20,616 nt of DNA from Symbiodinium natans. Lineage: Eukaryota; Sar; Dinophyceae; Suessiales; Symbiodiniaceae. Positions within the stretch are counted from its first letter, which is position 1. Each line of letters opens with the position of its first letter. The notes below the pieces were generated by a model that saw only the letters and a program-made list of their open reading frames with translations, was not told the origin of the DNA and did not search any database. The stretch is from NCBI GenBank assembly GCA_905221605.1, contig CAJNDS010001382.1, positions 1 through 20,616 on the forward strand. The letters run 5' to 3'. The position numbers and the translations under genes are program-made. This document shows positions 1-10,300 of the stretch, piece after piece.

Positions 1-31
1 GAAAAATATCCAACCTCCTTCTTCTCTAGGC

Positions 32-200
32 ACGTGGTCAACAGAATGGATTTGTTAACCACATGTTTCTGTTTCAAGCGGACAAGAAAACCAAACGTGG
101 TCAACAGAATGGATTTGTCAACCACTTGTTTCTGTTTCAAGCGGACAAGAAAACCAACGTGGTCAACAGAATGGATTTGTTAACCACATGTTTCCATTCG
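32..200. repeat. 62-63 bp tandem repeat, about 2.7 copies
   Basis: Units beginning ACGTGGTCAACAGAATGG start at 32, 95 and 157. They are nearly identical and the last is partial. No coding role is seen. Confidence 0.85.
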
Positions 201-211
201 GGAACTTATTC

Positions 212-243
212 GGGTGGGGGGGGGTGGGGGGGGTGGGGGGGGG
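212..243 (+). repeat. Poly-G tract with single-T breaks
   Basis: About 30 bases of G runs broken by single T residues. It could form a G-quadruplex on the plus strand. It borders the 21-bp satellite exactly. Confidence 0.8.
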
Positions 244-968
244 CCCGCTAAATATATGACCTTGCCCGCTATGAGCTTGCCCGCTAAATATATGACCTTG
301 CCCGCTAAATATATTACCTGGCCCGGGCCATATATTTAGCGGGCAAGGTCATATATTTAACGGGCAAGGTCATATATTTAGCGGGCAAGGTCATATATTT
401 AGTGGGCAAGGTCGCCCTTTAGCGGGCAAGGTCATATATTTAGTGGGCAAGGTCATTTTTTAGCCACTGGATCTTGCCCACTAAATATATGACCTTGCCC
501 GCTAAATATATGACCTTGCCCGCTAAATATATGACCTTGCCCGCTAAATATAGGACCTTGCCCGCTAAATATAGGACCTTGCCCGCTAAATATAGGACCT
601 TGCCCGCTAAATATATGACCTTGCCCGCTAAATATATGACCTTGCCCGCTAAATATATGACCTTGCCCGCTAAATATATGACCTTGCCCGCTAAATATAT
701 GACGGCCATATATTTAGCGGGCAAGGTCATATATTTAGCGGGCGGCAAAATCATATATTTAGCGGGCAAGGTCATATATTTAGTGGGCAAGGTCGCCCTT
801 TAGCGGGCAAGGTCATATATTTAGTGGGCAAGGTCATTTTTTAGCCAATGGACCTTGCCCACTAAATATATGACCTTGCCCGCTAAATATATGACCTTGC
901 CCACTAAATATATGACCTTGCCCGCTACATATAGGACCTTGCCCGCTAAATATATGACCTTGCCCGCA
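244..968. repeat. 21-bp satellite with alternating orientation
   Basis: The unit is CCCGCTAAATATATGACCTTG. Blocks run forward (244-320), reverse (330-462), forward (478-705), reverse (706-838), forward (852-968), so the array has several inverted junctions. A larger segment including the junction near 463 recurs 381 bp further on (411 and 792). As 21 is a multiple of three, several strands and frames stay open and give false MTLPAKY repeats. Confidence 0.9.
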
Positions 969-1004
969 AAGTCATTAACATTTATATTATATATGAAAGA
1001 GTGG

Positions 1005-1236
1005 TTTAGGGTTTAGGGTTTAGGGTTTAGGGTTTAGGGTTTAGGGTTTAGGGTTTAGGGACCCTAAACCCTAAACCCTAAACCCCAAACCCCAAACCCC
1101 TAAACCCCAAACCCCTAAACCCCAAACCCCAAACCCCAAACCCCAAACCCCAAACCCCCAAACCCCAAACCCCTAAACCCCCTAAACCCCCTAAACCCCC
1201 AAACCCTAAACCCCAAACCCTGAACCCTCAACCCTT
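1005..1236. repeat. Head-to-head telomere-type arrays
   Basis: Exactly eight TTTAGGG units (1005-1060) meet the opposite strand type (ACCCTAAACCC...) at 1060/1061, which then degenerates into CCCCAAAC and CCCCTAAAC variants. TTTAGGG is the telomere repeat of plants, dinoflagellates and several algae. The G-strand-into-C-strand arrangement is what an end-to-end telomere fusion would leave. Confidence 0.9.
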
Positions 1237-1343
1237 CCTAACCCATAGGTCCTCGAGCCAGCTGGTGTCCAGAGACACCTGGATGGCCTTGGGAAAGGCG
1301 AAGCCCTGGATCTCCACATCTGTGTACCTGGGCTCAGCCAGTA
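1229..1343 (-). other. Coding-like island between telomere arrays
   Basis: Read on the minus strand this unique segment gives ...YTDVEIQGFAFPKAIQV, then SLDTSWLEDLW and a stop shortly after. Amino-acid mix and lack of repeats look protein-like. I do not recognise the family; it may be an exon fragment captured with the telomere repeats. There is no start codon of its own. Confidence 0.35.
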
Positions 1344-1458
1344 GGGATTTAGGGATTTAGGGATTTAGGGTTTAGGGTTTAGGGTTTGGGGTTTAGGGTT
1401 TAGGGTTTAGGGATTTACGGTTTAGGGTTTGGGGTTTAGGGATTAGGGTTTAGGGTTT
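1344..1458 (+). repeat. Second degenerate TTTAGGG array
   Basis: TTTAGGG mixed with ATTTAGGG and GTTTGGGG variants, in the same orientation as 1005-1060. It is an older, diverged telomere-type stretch. Confidence 0.85.
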
Positions 1459-1550
1459 GGCTGCCGGATCAAAAAGAAAATAAAAAAGGATCAAAAAAAA
1501 CGCAGCCCAGGATCAAAAAAATGTAAAAAAAGGATCAAAAAGAAAATAAA
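1459..1550 (+). repeat. A-rich GGATCAAAAA repeats
   Basis: The motif GGATCAAAAA occurs four times among A-rich sequence, with one longer segment (GGATCAAAAAGAAAATAAA) present twice. No gene is seen. Confidence 0.7.
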
Positions 1551-1567
1551 CTTCGACTTCGAGTACG

Positions 1568-1825
1568 AAAACTCGAGTTTTGGTACGTTTTCGGAACCCG
1601 ATCGAGGACCCTCTCACACGAAACGCGTGTCGACGTGCTAAAACTCGAGTTTTGGAAAGGTTTTCCGGGCACGATTGACGACCCGCCCTCTCACACGAAA
1701 CGCATCTCGAGGCGCGAAAACTCGAGTTTTTGTACGTGTTCGAAGCACGATCGACAACCCTCTCACACAAAACGCATCTCGAGGCGCTTAAACTCGAGTT
1801 TTGGTACGTTGTTCCCGACGCGATC
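1568..1825. repeat. 72-77 bp tandem repeat with AAAACTCGAGTTTT palindrome
   Basis: The 14-bp palindrome starts at 1568, 1640, 1717 and 1789 (the last with one change), each followed by diverged sequence including GATCGA and CTCTCACAC. Four copies are visible. No coding role is supported. Confidence 0.85.
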
Positions 1826-2412
1826 GACCAACATATTCTGCATATCTATACTTATGTTATTCATATTTATGTTTCTATTCATATCAATATTATTATGATT
1901 CATATTAATTTTAACATAACATATCATGTACAATATATAATATTATCATGGAATATATAATGAAATATTGAAAAAAAAACAAACAGCAATACAATATAAT
2001 ATATAAAAATGGATATAATATAAGATATCATATAAAAAACATTATAAAACATATGAAATAATATAATATAATGTAATATAATATAATATAATAGTTTATG
2101 ATATACTATAAGATAATAGTTTATGATATAATATCATATAATACAAACTGTTTCATTTATGGTACAAAACATAGAATAAATAATACTTAATATTTAAGTT
2201 TTCCCCTTTTTTTTTGTTTAAAAATATTATATATTTCGATATAATTACTACATTCAATTAATATGTTTAGAATAATTATACATAGTATATATATATAGTT
2301 ATATAAATAATAATAGAATAAGACCTAATTCGAAATATAAAATACATAATAATGGGAATTTATAATAAACTACATATATAATATAGAATATAATATATAA
2401 TATAAATACAAT
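1826..2412. other. AT-rich stretch without genes
   Basis: Almost pure A/T with short ATATA- and TAATA-type simple sequence. No open frame here looks protein-like. Composition resembles the far right flank (20408-20616) and contrasts sharply with the GC-rich element. Confidence 0.8.
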
Positions 2413-2420
2413 AGTAGTAA

Positions 2421-2452
<32 letters not shown>

Positions 2453-2626
2453 ATAGTAGAAATATAATCGTAGTAGTATAGTAATAGTAGTATAGTTGTA
2501 GTAGTATAATGGTAGTAGTAGTAGTAGTAGTAGTCGTCGTCGTAGTCGTAGTCGTAGTAGTAGTAATAGTAGTAGTAGTAGTAGTAGTAGTAGCAGTAGT
2601 AGTAGTAGTAGAAATAATAGTAATAG

Positions 2627-2662
<36 letters not shown>

Positions 2663-2738
2663 AGTAGTAGTAGTAATAATAGTAGTAGTAGTACTAGTAC
2701 TAGTAGTAGTACTAGTAGTAGTAATAGTGGTAGTCGTG

Positions 2739-2778
<40 letters not shown>

Positions 2779-2784
2779 CAGTAA

Positions 2785-2864
<80 letters not shown>

Positions 2865-2865
2865 A

Positions 2866-2900
<35 letters not shown>

Positions 2901-3345
2901 ATAGTAATAGTAGTAGTAGTAGTAATCGAAATAGTAATCGTAATAGTAATCGTAGTAGTAATCGTAGTAGTAATCGTAGTAGTAGTAGCAGTAGTAGTAG
3001 TAGTGGTAGTGGTAGTAGGAGTAGGAGTAGGAGTAATAGTAGTAGTAGTAGTAATAATAATAGTAGTAATAATAATAGTAGTACTGGTAGTAATACTAAT
3101 AATAATAATAGTAATAAACATAATAGAAATAATAATAATAGTAATAATAATAATAGTAATAATAAAAGTAGTAGTAGTACGTAGTAGTAGTAGTAGTAAA
3201 AAAATAGTAGTAGTAAGAAAAGTAGTAATAATAAAAGTAAAAGTAGTAGTAGTAATAGTAGTAGTAATACTAGTAGTAATAGTTGTAGTAATCGCAATAG
3301 TAATAGTAGTAGTAATAGTAGTAGTAATAGTGGTAGTCGTAGTAG
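2413..3345 (+). repeat. TAG-type trinucleotide microsatellite, about 930 bp
   Basis: Long runs of TAG/GTA with TAA, TCG and TGG interruptions reach right up to the 3' LTR. Open frames of up to 362 codons here encode only poly-Leu, poly-Thr, poly-Tyr or poly-Val and are artefacts of the repeat. Confidence 0.95.
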
Positions 3346-3641
3346 TGTGAAGTCGACCAGCACTGGACTTGCACTAAGCCAATGCAATCACAGCCCGGTC
3401 ACGCTGTTTTGCGACTTCGCGAGTTCAAGCACTTGTGCAGCTACGCCTGAGTGCGTCCGGTCGGACCGCACAGCAACCTAAGAGCTACTGTACGAAACTA
3501 CCGTGCTCAAAGGCACAAGCTGGGTACTTGAGCCAAAACATTGGCATTGTTACGAATTGCAAAACTACGCATGCAAGGAAAACTACAGTACTGGTCCTGG
3601 CAGCTTTGCACATGCAGCGTGCGTGCATAGACCTGCTCACA
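3346..3641 (-). repeat. 3' LTR (296 bp)
   Basis: This is the downstream LTR in element orientation, a direct repeat of 20108-20407. It begins directly against the TAG-type microsatellite on its left and is followed on its right by a purine-rich tract (minus strand) that fits a polypurine tract. The spliced-leader-like 12-mer lies at 3527-3538. Confidence 0.93.
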
Positions 3642-3651
3642 TTCGCCCCTC
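3642..3651 (-). promoter_or_regulatory. Candidate polypurine tract
   Basis: Read on the minus strand, the ten bases touching the 3' LTR are GAGGGGCGAA, nine of ten purine. In LTR elements, plus-strand DNA synthesis is primed from a purine run directly before the 3' LTR, and the position here is exact. The single C makes it slightly imperfect. Confidence 0.6.
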
Positions 3652-4332
3652 AGCCGAGGCTTCCAGCTCAACTCGAGCTCGGAGTGCAGCAGGCACTCGC
3701 GCTGAACACAGAAAGGGAAGGGAGAGGGTGTCGCGTGCGACCGCGGTGGTCCGCACATCATGAGCATTGGCATGCGGCAGGGACGCTAGCCCGCACCACC
3801 AAAACGAACGCACGACGACAGCAACCCTCAGCAGCCCTAAACAGCCCTTTCCCTGAAGGTCCTCACCCTTTTGCTGGTGGGCGAGGCTCTTGCATCCTCG
3901 AGCTGGTCTCTAGCTGCCAGTACGCAGACTATGGTACAAATGGTACACTGTACAAACTACCGGCCCTAAGCTACGGCTACGGCTACTCACCTATCCAGAA
4001 CTACCCTACGGGCTACTGGACTCAGCGAGAGCCGCGCACATCGCTTGTGCCGCAGCCAGTGCAACTCGCACGCGCTTCGGCGAGCGCACTGCCGCGACCA
4101 GGACACGGTCCGCAGCACCTGCAAAAGAGCACCCTCGACAAGAGGGGCCACAGGCAGGGCGGAGAAGAAAAGTGCGGGGAATGCAAAATGGGCAGGCTTC
4201 CAACCTGCCGCGGCTTTTCGCCCGCAGTCACGCAAAAGAAAGTGCAAAAGGTTGGCGAAGCAACGTGCCGTGCTGTAACGCCTGCTCTGATAATGCGTGG
4301 ATGCATACCACGCCGCGCCAACTGGCCGCAGC
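3652..4332 (-). other. Element 3' untranslated region
   Basis: Between the pol/cargo stop (4333) and the polypurine tract lies about 680 bp with no supported gene. A copy of the dispersed GC-rich motif occurs at 4092-4115. A plus-strand open frame from 3435 starts inside the LTR and runs antisense to the cargo; I treat it as chance. Confidence 0.55.
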
Positions 4333-7300
4333 CTACTCGATACCCTGTGGAGCAGTGTTGGGGGCACGAGTGGCGTTGCCAGCAACGTTGGAGCTACTGG
4401 CTCGCTCCAACTGAGGGCGCTTTGCAACCGCCTCATCGAGGGAGAATGCCTCAGCCGACACCCTCTGGAAATCCTCGACGTAGGACTGCGCGACAGGGTG
4501 CGTTTTGGGGACCTCAAGCTTAAGCCCTGCCTCCGCATTGGCTTTGCTGCTTGTGGTAAAATTGAGGCTCCCAATCAGCACCACCGCGCCGTCAGGCCGC
4601 AGTAGGCAAAGGGCCTTGGCATGGTGCAGCCCTTGAATCCCGGTGCCTACCTTAGCCCCGCGGCCGTCGCGAGCATAGGCGTCGCGCAAGGATGTGCCGC
4701 AACCCACCTTCACCTCGGCACCTGCGGCCGCCAAGCGTTTCAACGCTTGCCACTGAAGCTTGGTGCGGTGGCATTGTCCCATGTCGGCGACAATCCGAAC
4801 GCTTGCGCCCTTGCCAAGCGACGCTTCGATTGCCTCGATGCAGGATGGGCAATCTAAGCTGTAAGCCCGGATGTAGATCACATCCTCTGCTGCTCCAGAC
4901 CCAAGCAGCGTTTGGGCGGCCTGAATGTATGGCCCGCCCGCAAGGAATTCCGCTTCTTTGACTGGAGAACTCCTAGCGGGGGCTGGGCCCTTGTTCCTCC
5001 GGCCTGGCGTGCGCGCCACAGTGGCAGTGGCGGCACGTTGCACGGAGCCGGACTGTGCGTGGGCTGCGCTCGCTCCATTTGCTGGGGCCGCGGCCAGGTC
5101 ACGACCCGCGAGCCCCTGAAAGCAGGAGAGCCCGCGGCTCTTGGCCGCGAGTTGGGAGAAACACCCTTCACTGTTCCCCAAACCCAACACCACCTTACCC
5201 TTAGCTAGGGCATCGGAGGCGGTACTCCGAATGGAGTCTGTGAGCGCAGGACCCGCGCCTCGCTGGGCCGCGTGCAAAAACCCTAAGGAACGAGCGGTGT
5301 CCATTGCGGCATCGCAATGCCCGCAGCGTCCTTCTGCCAGGTAAGCACGACAGCCACAGGCAGCTGTCTCCTCCTTGAGATGCACCCAAACCTTATGGGT
5401 CACCCCTTTCTTGGTGCTCGCGACCTCAAACGTCGCCTCAGAGCCAAGGAGTTGAGACAGCCGCGCCTCAGGGGCCGCGGTGTTGCCATGTCGCAAATGC
5501 GCAATGCGATTGGCAACGGCACGACTCACGTACCACAGAACAGCACCGCACAAGATCACTACCACGAGAGTGATGGCTGTTCCGGCGACCCACACGGCCC
5601 GCCTCGCCCCGTGACCGATTTCCTCGACCACGTCGGCCGAAATCGTTGCAACCGCGTGCATAGAGTCCTCGACAACATGCACAGCCCCGCGGTGCAACTG
5701 CAAGGCAATCGGCGCCGACGCTGCAGCCGCCAGGCCCCACCAGCCGTTGATGTTCCCGTTGAGGGCATGCATCAACCTATTGAGGAGCCCGCGACCTAGG
5801 AAAAACGGGGTCCGCGGCGGAAGCGGAACACTCGGCGGCGGCCGGGCCGACCCGCACGGGAAGGCTGGGACCCAGCTTGTGCTTGGGCGGGGCTGGAACG
5901 CGGCAATTATGCCCGCGGCGTAAGCGCCCCAGGCGTACTTGCCCCTCCCCTTGGGCTTGCCCTTGGCATCGGACTTGCCTCTGCCCTTCGGCTTGCCCTG
6001 GCCCTTGCCACGGGCGTCTGCCCAAGCACCCCAAGGGTCGCGGCCCTTGCCGTACGTCGCCTCCTCGCGACGTCTCTTGCCGCCCCTCTTCTTGTGTTTG
6101 CTTCTAAGAAGAGGCTGGATCGTTTCCTGATCCATCGCGCGATTGGCCAGAAGGATCTCGTACTCCAGCTCGTCCTGGCTGCTCTCGGAGCCCGAGTCCC
6201 TCTCTTCGCCGCGCCGCGGATCCGGGATCCCGCGGGAAACGACCTCTGCCAAGCGGAGGGGCGTGCTGCACCTAAAGCACAGCTGCCTGAATGAAAGGTT
6301 CCATTCATAGCAGTTAGGGCACTGCCACCCTGCTATGCGGAGCGCTTCGCTGATGTGATCATCGCGCTCCGCCTTCTCCGCCTGGCGCCGCTCCCGCTTC
6401 TTGGCGCGCTCGGCCGCCTGCGCCTCCTCGGCCGCCTGGAGGGCTTCAGCGAGTTCCTCATCGCTGAGGAGCCTCGCGGCATCTGCCCGCGCTTGTTGGT
6501 CTTCAAGCTCTTCGGCAGAAAACCTCCGCCGCCATTGCTCCGGCGCGGTTTGGGGATCCACCTCCCACCACCCGATGTCGATCCCATTGATCCATCGGCC
6601 GTCGCACGGGGCGCCCGCATTCGGGCCGCCCGCGTGCGTGGTGAGGCACTGGTCCTCGGTAACCGGGTTGATGGCTTCGCAGAAGAAGCACCGCCAGCTG
6701 CCGTAGGGGTAAAAGCGGCCTTCGACGTAGGCTCGGTTGGCTGGGAGGGCGACCTCGTCCGCCTCATCCGCGGTGGCTGCCTCCATCTCAACCGAGACCT
6801 CTTCGTCCTTGACGACCTCAGCCTCCTCCTCCTGTTCCTCCTTGGCCAGGGGCTCTTCTCGCTCCCGGCCGACGTTGAGGTGGGACTCAGTGCGAACCTC
6901 GGCGCGCATCAAAATGACGTCAAGGCTATCCGCGGCTGGGTCGCCCGCGAAGAAGGAGTCGATCTCCTTGGCATGGAGATCGTCAAGAGGCGTCACCAGG
7001 TCCGGCGAGTAATCTCGCTTGGAGCGACGCTCAGCCAGGCGTCGCTGGACGTCGCCCTTCGGCGGCTCGAGGGCCCGCCCGCGCGGAGCGGCCTTCCGCG
7101 GAGGCTCGGGCTCGGCCTCCTCCGTGGGCTCGCTCTTGGGCGTGGACCCTCCATCGCTTCCCTCTGGAGCACCAGGGGGGTCCAGCTCGGGGTCGTCGCG
7201 AAGCCACCCCGGCGGATGGCTACCACCATAGATGTGGTGCGATCCATCCTCAAGCTGGATTCGGTCCCCTCGCTTCAGGAGCGGGACTCTCGAGTGATCG

Positions 7301-10300
7301 TACCCGTTGGCTTTGTGGTACCTAATCACTCGGAGCATGGGCACCTCCCCATACCCACCGTCCTTTCCTCGGCGGAACAGCCGTCCCCGCCAGTCCTGAC
7401 GAAAAGGGTCAAGAGGTGCGGAGGGGCTGATCCCCAGGTTGGGCGGAAGAGAGGCGCCATGGCAGGCCGCCTGATGCAAGTGGTACTGCACCAGCGACTC
7501 AAAGGCTAGCCCGCATCCCGGAGCCGAACATCCGTAGTGGCCGTCAGCGTTGGGGCGAGGCTCCTCTGAGGCTGAGGCGGACTGGGCGGTCCCGCCTCCC
7601 GAAGGCCTGGCGGAACTGCTCGACCCCGCAGCCCCGGGGGCGTCCTGACCATCGTCAGACACCTCTTCCCCGTCGGCGCCTTCCCCGGCCGCCCGACTCT
7701 CTCCCTCTCGGCGCAGCGTTTTGAGGGACTCCTCACGCTTGGTGATCTTCTCCAGCTTCACCATCGCAGTTCCCGCAACCTCCAGTATTCTCGACTGGAG
7801 CTTCTGCGCTCTAAGAAGAGCTTCGGACCGCGCGAGGTATTCCTTCGCGCTGGTGACCACAGACTGGCCGAGCACGAGGACTCCTTCCTCTGTGCTCTCG
7901 GCCTTGGCCCCACTTGCGGGCTCCTCGTCCTCCTTCACTTTGACCGCGGCTGGAGGCGCCCGCGTGTCGGGAAGATCCGAGCTGGAACTATCTTCCTCGA
8001 CACCTTCAGCTTCTTGGGCTGCCTCTTCCTCGAGCGAGTCCTCGGGCTCGAGGACATTGGGGCCCGGGACGTTACGCCTAGGGTACACCTTGGGCTTCGC
8101 TGGCACGATCGAAGTCCTAGGGGTCCCTAAGGGACGCCCTTTGGCCTTAGGCGCGGCCTTAGGAGGGGTAACAGGTTGGGCGGCCCCCGCGGCCATGACA
8201 CGACCCGCAGGGGCCAGCACAACCGTCGAGGAGCTCGCCGCGCCACTGCTGGCCGCAGCAGCTTGGGACGCTTGGACCGTGCCCAGTTTCGGTCCTCGCC
8301 CCAACGGCGGGTTGGGGCCCGCACTGGTGTCGCCTAAACTCTTTAGGTCGACACGCTGGACCAACCTATCCACTTCCAACTCAGCTATCAAGTCTGAGTA
8401 GACAGGCGAGCCCTTGGGGAGTGCCCAGATGCGGGAAATGCCGGTGGCCCTAATCTGGCCAGTGAGGGCCACCCCATCCGCTCCTGCATAGATGGGCACT
8501 CCGGCGTCCCGCAGGACCGCCAGTCGGACCTCGACTATGCAAGTCGATCCGCGGCGGAACCCGCGCCTTCCGTCCTCCCACTGCGTGGGGCAGTGTCCTA
8601 GGACGTAGTGCACCCCGAGGCGGCCTCCCGGCCCGCCGCCGGGGATCAGGCCGTTCTGCATCAGGCTTGGCACGACATGCAGGTCCGTGCCGTGCCACAT
8701 GGCCGGGCCATACTGATGGATGAGGTCGTCGATGGCCGTCTCACTTAGGCCCTCCATCATGAACCCCATCGGATGGCCGCAATCGGCAGAGTGGCCTTGG
8801 AAGGCACGAAGGAAACCAGCGTGCGAGGTGTCCAACCTCGGTTTCCGCTGGTTGGCGTCGTGCGCGACCGCCTGGTTGTACTGGTTGATGGTGATCCCGA
8901 GTTGTTCGATCAACTCATCAACCGGGTAGAGGCCGCCCGGACCGAACCGGCCTCTGCAGCCACCTTCGCCGTGCCGCATGCATCGGACTAGCAGGCGCTG
9001 CACGTCGTCTATCGTGGGCGGGCCCTTCCGGCCCTTAGGGCCTGGGCTCTTGCTCTTGCCCCTGCCCTTCGACCCTCCTCCACCCATCGCGGCACTGAGG
9101 CCCGCGGCTTTGCTGGACCTCCGATGGGCGAGGGAAACCTGACGCGCCCTTGAGCGGCCAGGACACGGCCCGCTGCAAGGGGCCGGTGTGCAGTAGTGGT
9201 AGGCAGCCGCTCCCGCGCGGCCAGGGCACGGCCCGCAGCGGGGCCTTGTGGTTGACCACGAAGGTCCGGGCGACCGATCGGTCGCTCCCGCGCGGTCTGG
9301 TCGCGACCCGCAGCGGGGCGCAGTGCACAGGCACGAACGCGGGGAGGGACTACCTACCCTAGGCTCTACAACACACTTGAACCGCTGCGGCGGGGGTTTG
9401 GGGAGTTTCCTTAAGGTCTGGGCTTTAAGGCTTCTACGGCTTCTGCTTCGACCTTGGACCGAACCTCTAGGCCTGCTTCCTAAACACTGGCTGCGGGACA
9501 AACGAACGAAGCTGCACGCGACGAACGACGAAAAATCCTTCTGCCCGCAGACCGGCGACCTGGGAAACGGCCCGCCCCAAAAACACCCGCCCTGAACACA
9601 GAAACACCCGAACAGCCCCAACATCCTGAGCATCAGAACGCGCGTGGGGTGATTCTGGTCCGAGCGCGCCGCGTCATGGTTCGCGCGCTTGGAGTTGTGC
9701 GCACCGCGAACGCCTAAGGCTTCAAGAGCAGACGACGCGCTCTGCGGAGCCGCGACTGCCCCCTTGGCGCACGCTTCGCGCACCGCCCCCTCGGCTTGGG
9801 CATCAGTGAAAAACTGCCCATCAATGACCCTACCCGTCCTAACAGTAAGATCATCCACGTAGGCAATCCACTCCTTAGTATACTTAAGGCGCCTACCTCT
9901 GCCGGGGGCATAGGCCCTATCAACCACAAAGTTGAAATCATCTGGGCCGTTAATCGGGCCAAAGGTGAGGCCGACAGGGAGATATTTCCCTGATCTTGCC
10001 ACAATGGCCAACACCTCGCGAGCACGCTTGGTGTTCCTAATCTGATTAAACCCACTAACCGCATCCACGAAGGTATACCAAACCGAACCTACTGCGGCGG
10101 CGAGCACATCGCTGCCCCGCCGACAATAGTACGTGGAGCGCTTAATTCGGGCATTCACACGGCGGTAGTCAACCACCAAGCGTCGCTTCCTATGCCGCTT
10201 GTAGCTGGGCATTTCCTTGGTCGGAAACGGCGCAGATCCCCAAGCCGAGCTGCCGCGGATCAACTGACCCCGCTTGCATTCTTCTTCAAGCTTGTCGTCG

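Noticed and set aside
63-251. 62-codon plus-strand open frame
   Set aside because: It simply translates the 62-63 bp tandem repeat and the poly-G tract.
440-803. Overlapping open frames of about 110 codons on both strands (MTLPAKY repeats)
   Set aside because: They are produced by the 21-bp satellite, whose length is a multiple of three; no gene signal.
244-968. CRISPR array
   Set aside because: The 21-bp units are directly joined without spacers and flip orientation; the setting is eukaryotic.
2299-3387. Long open frames (up to 362 codons) on both strands
   Set aside because: They translate only the TAG-type microsatellite into poly-Leu, Thr, Tyr or Val.
3435-4523. Plus-strand 362-codon open frame
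   Set aside because: It starts inside the LTR and runs antisense to the cargo end and 3' region; composition is noise-like and no domain is visible.
6355-7509. Plus-strand 384-codon open frame
   Set aside because: It is antisense to the zinc-finger cargo; Leu/Arg-rich shadow of GC-rich coding sequence.
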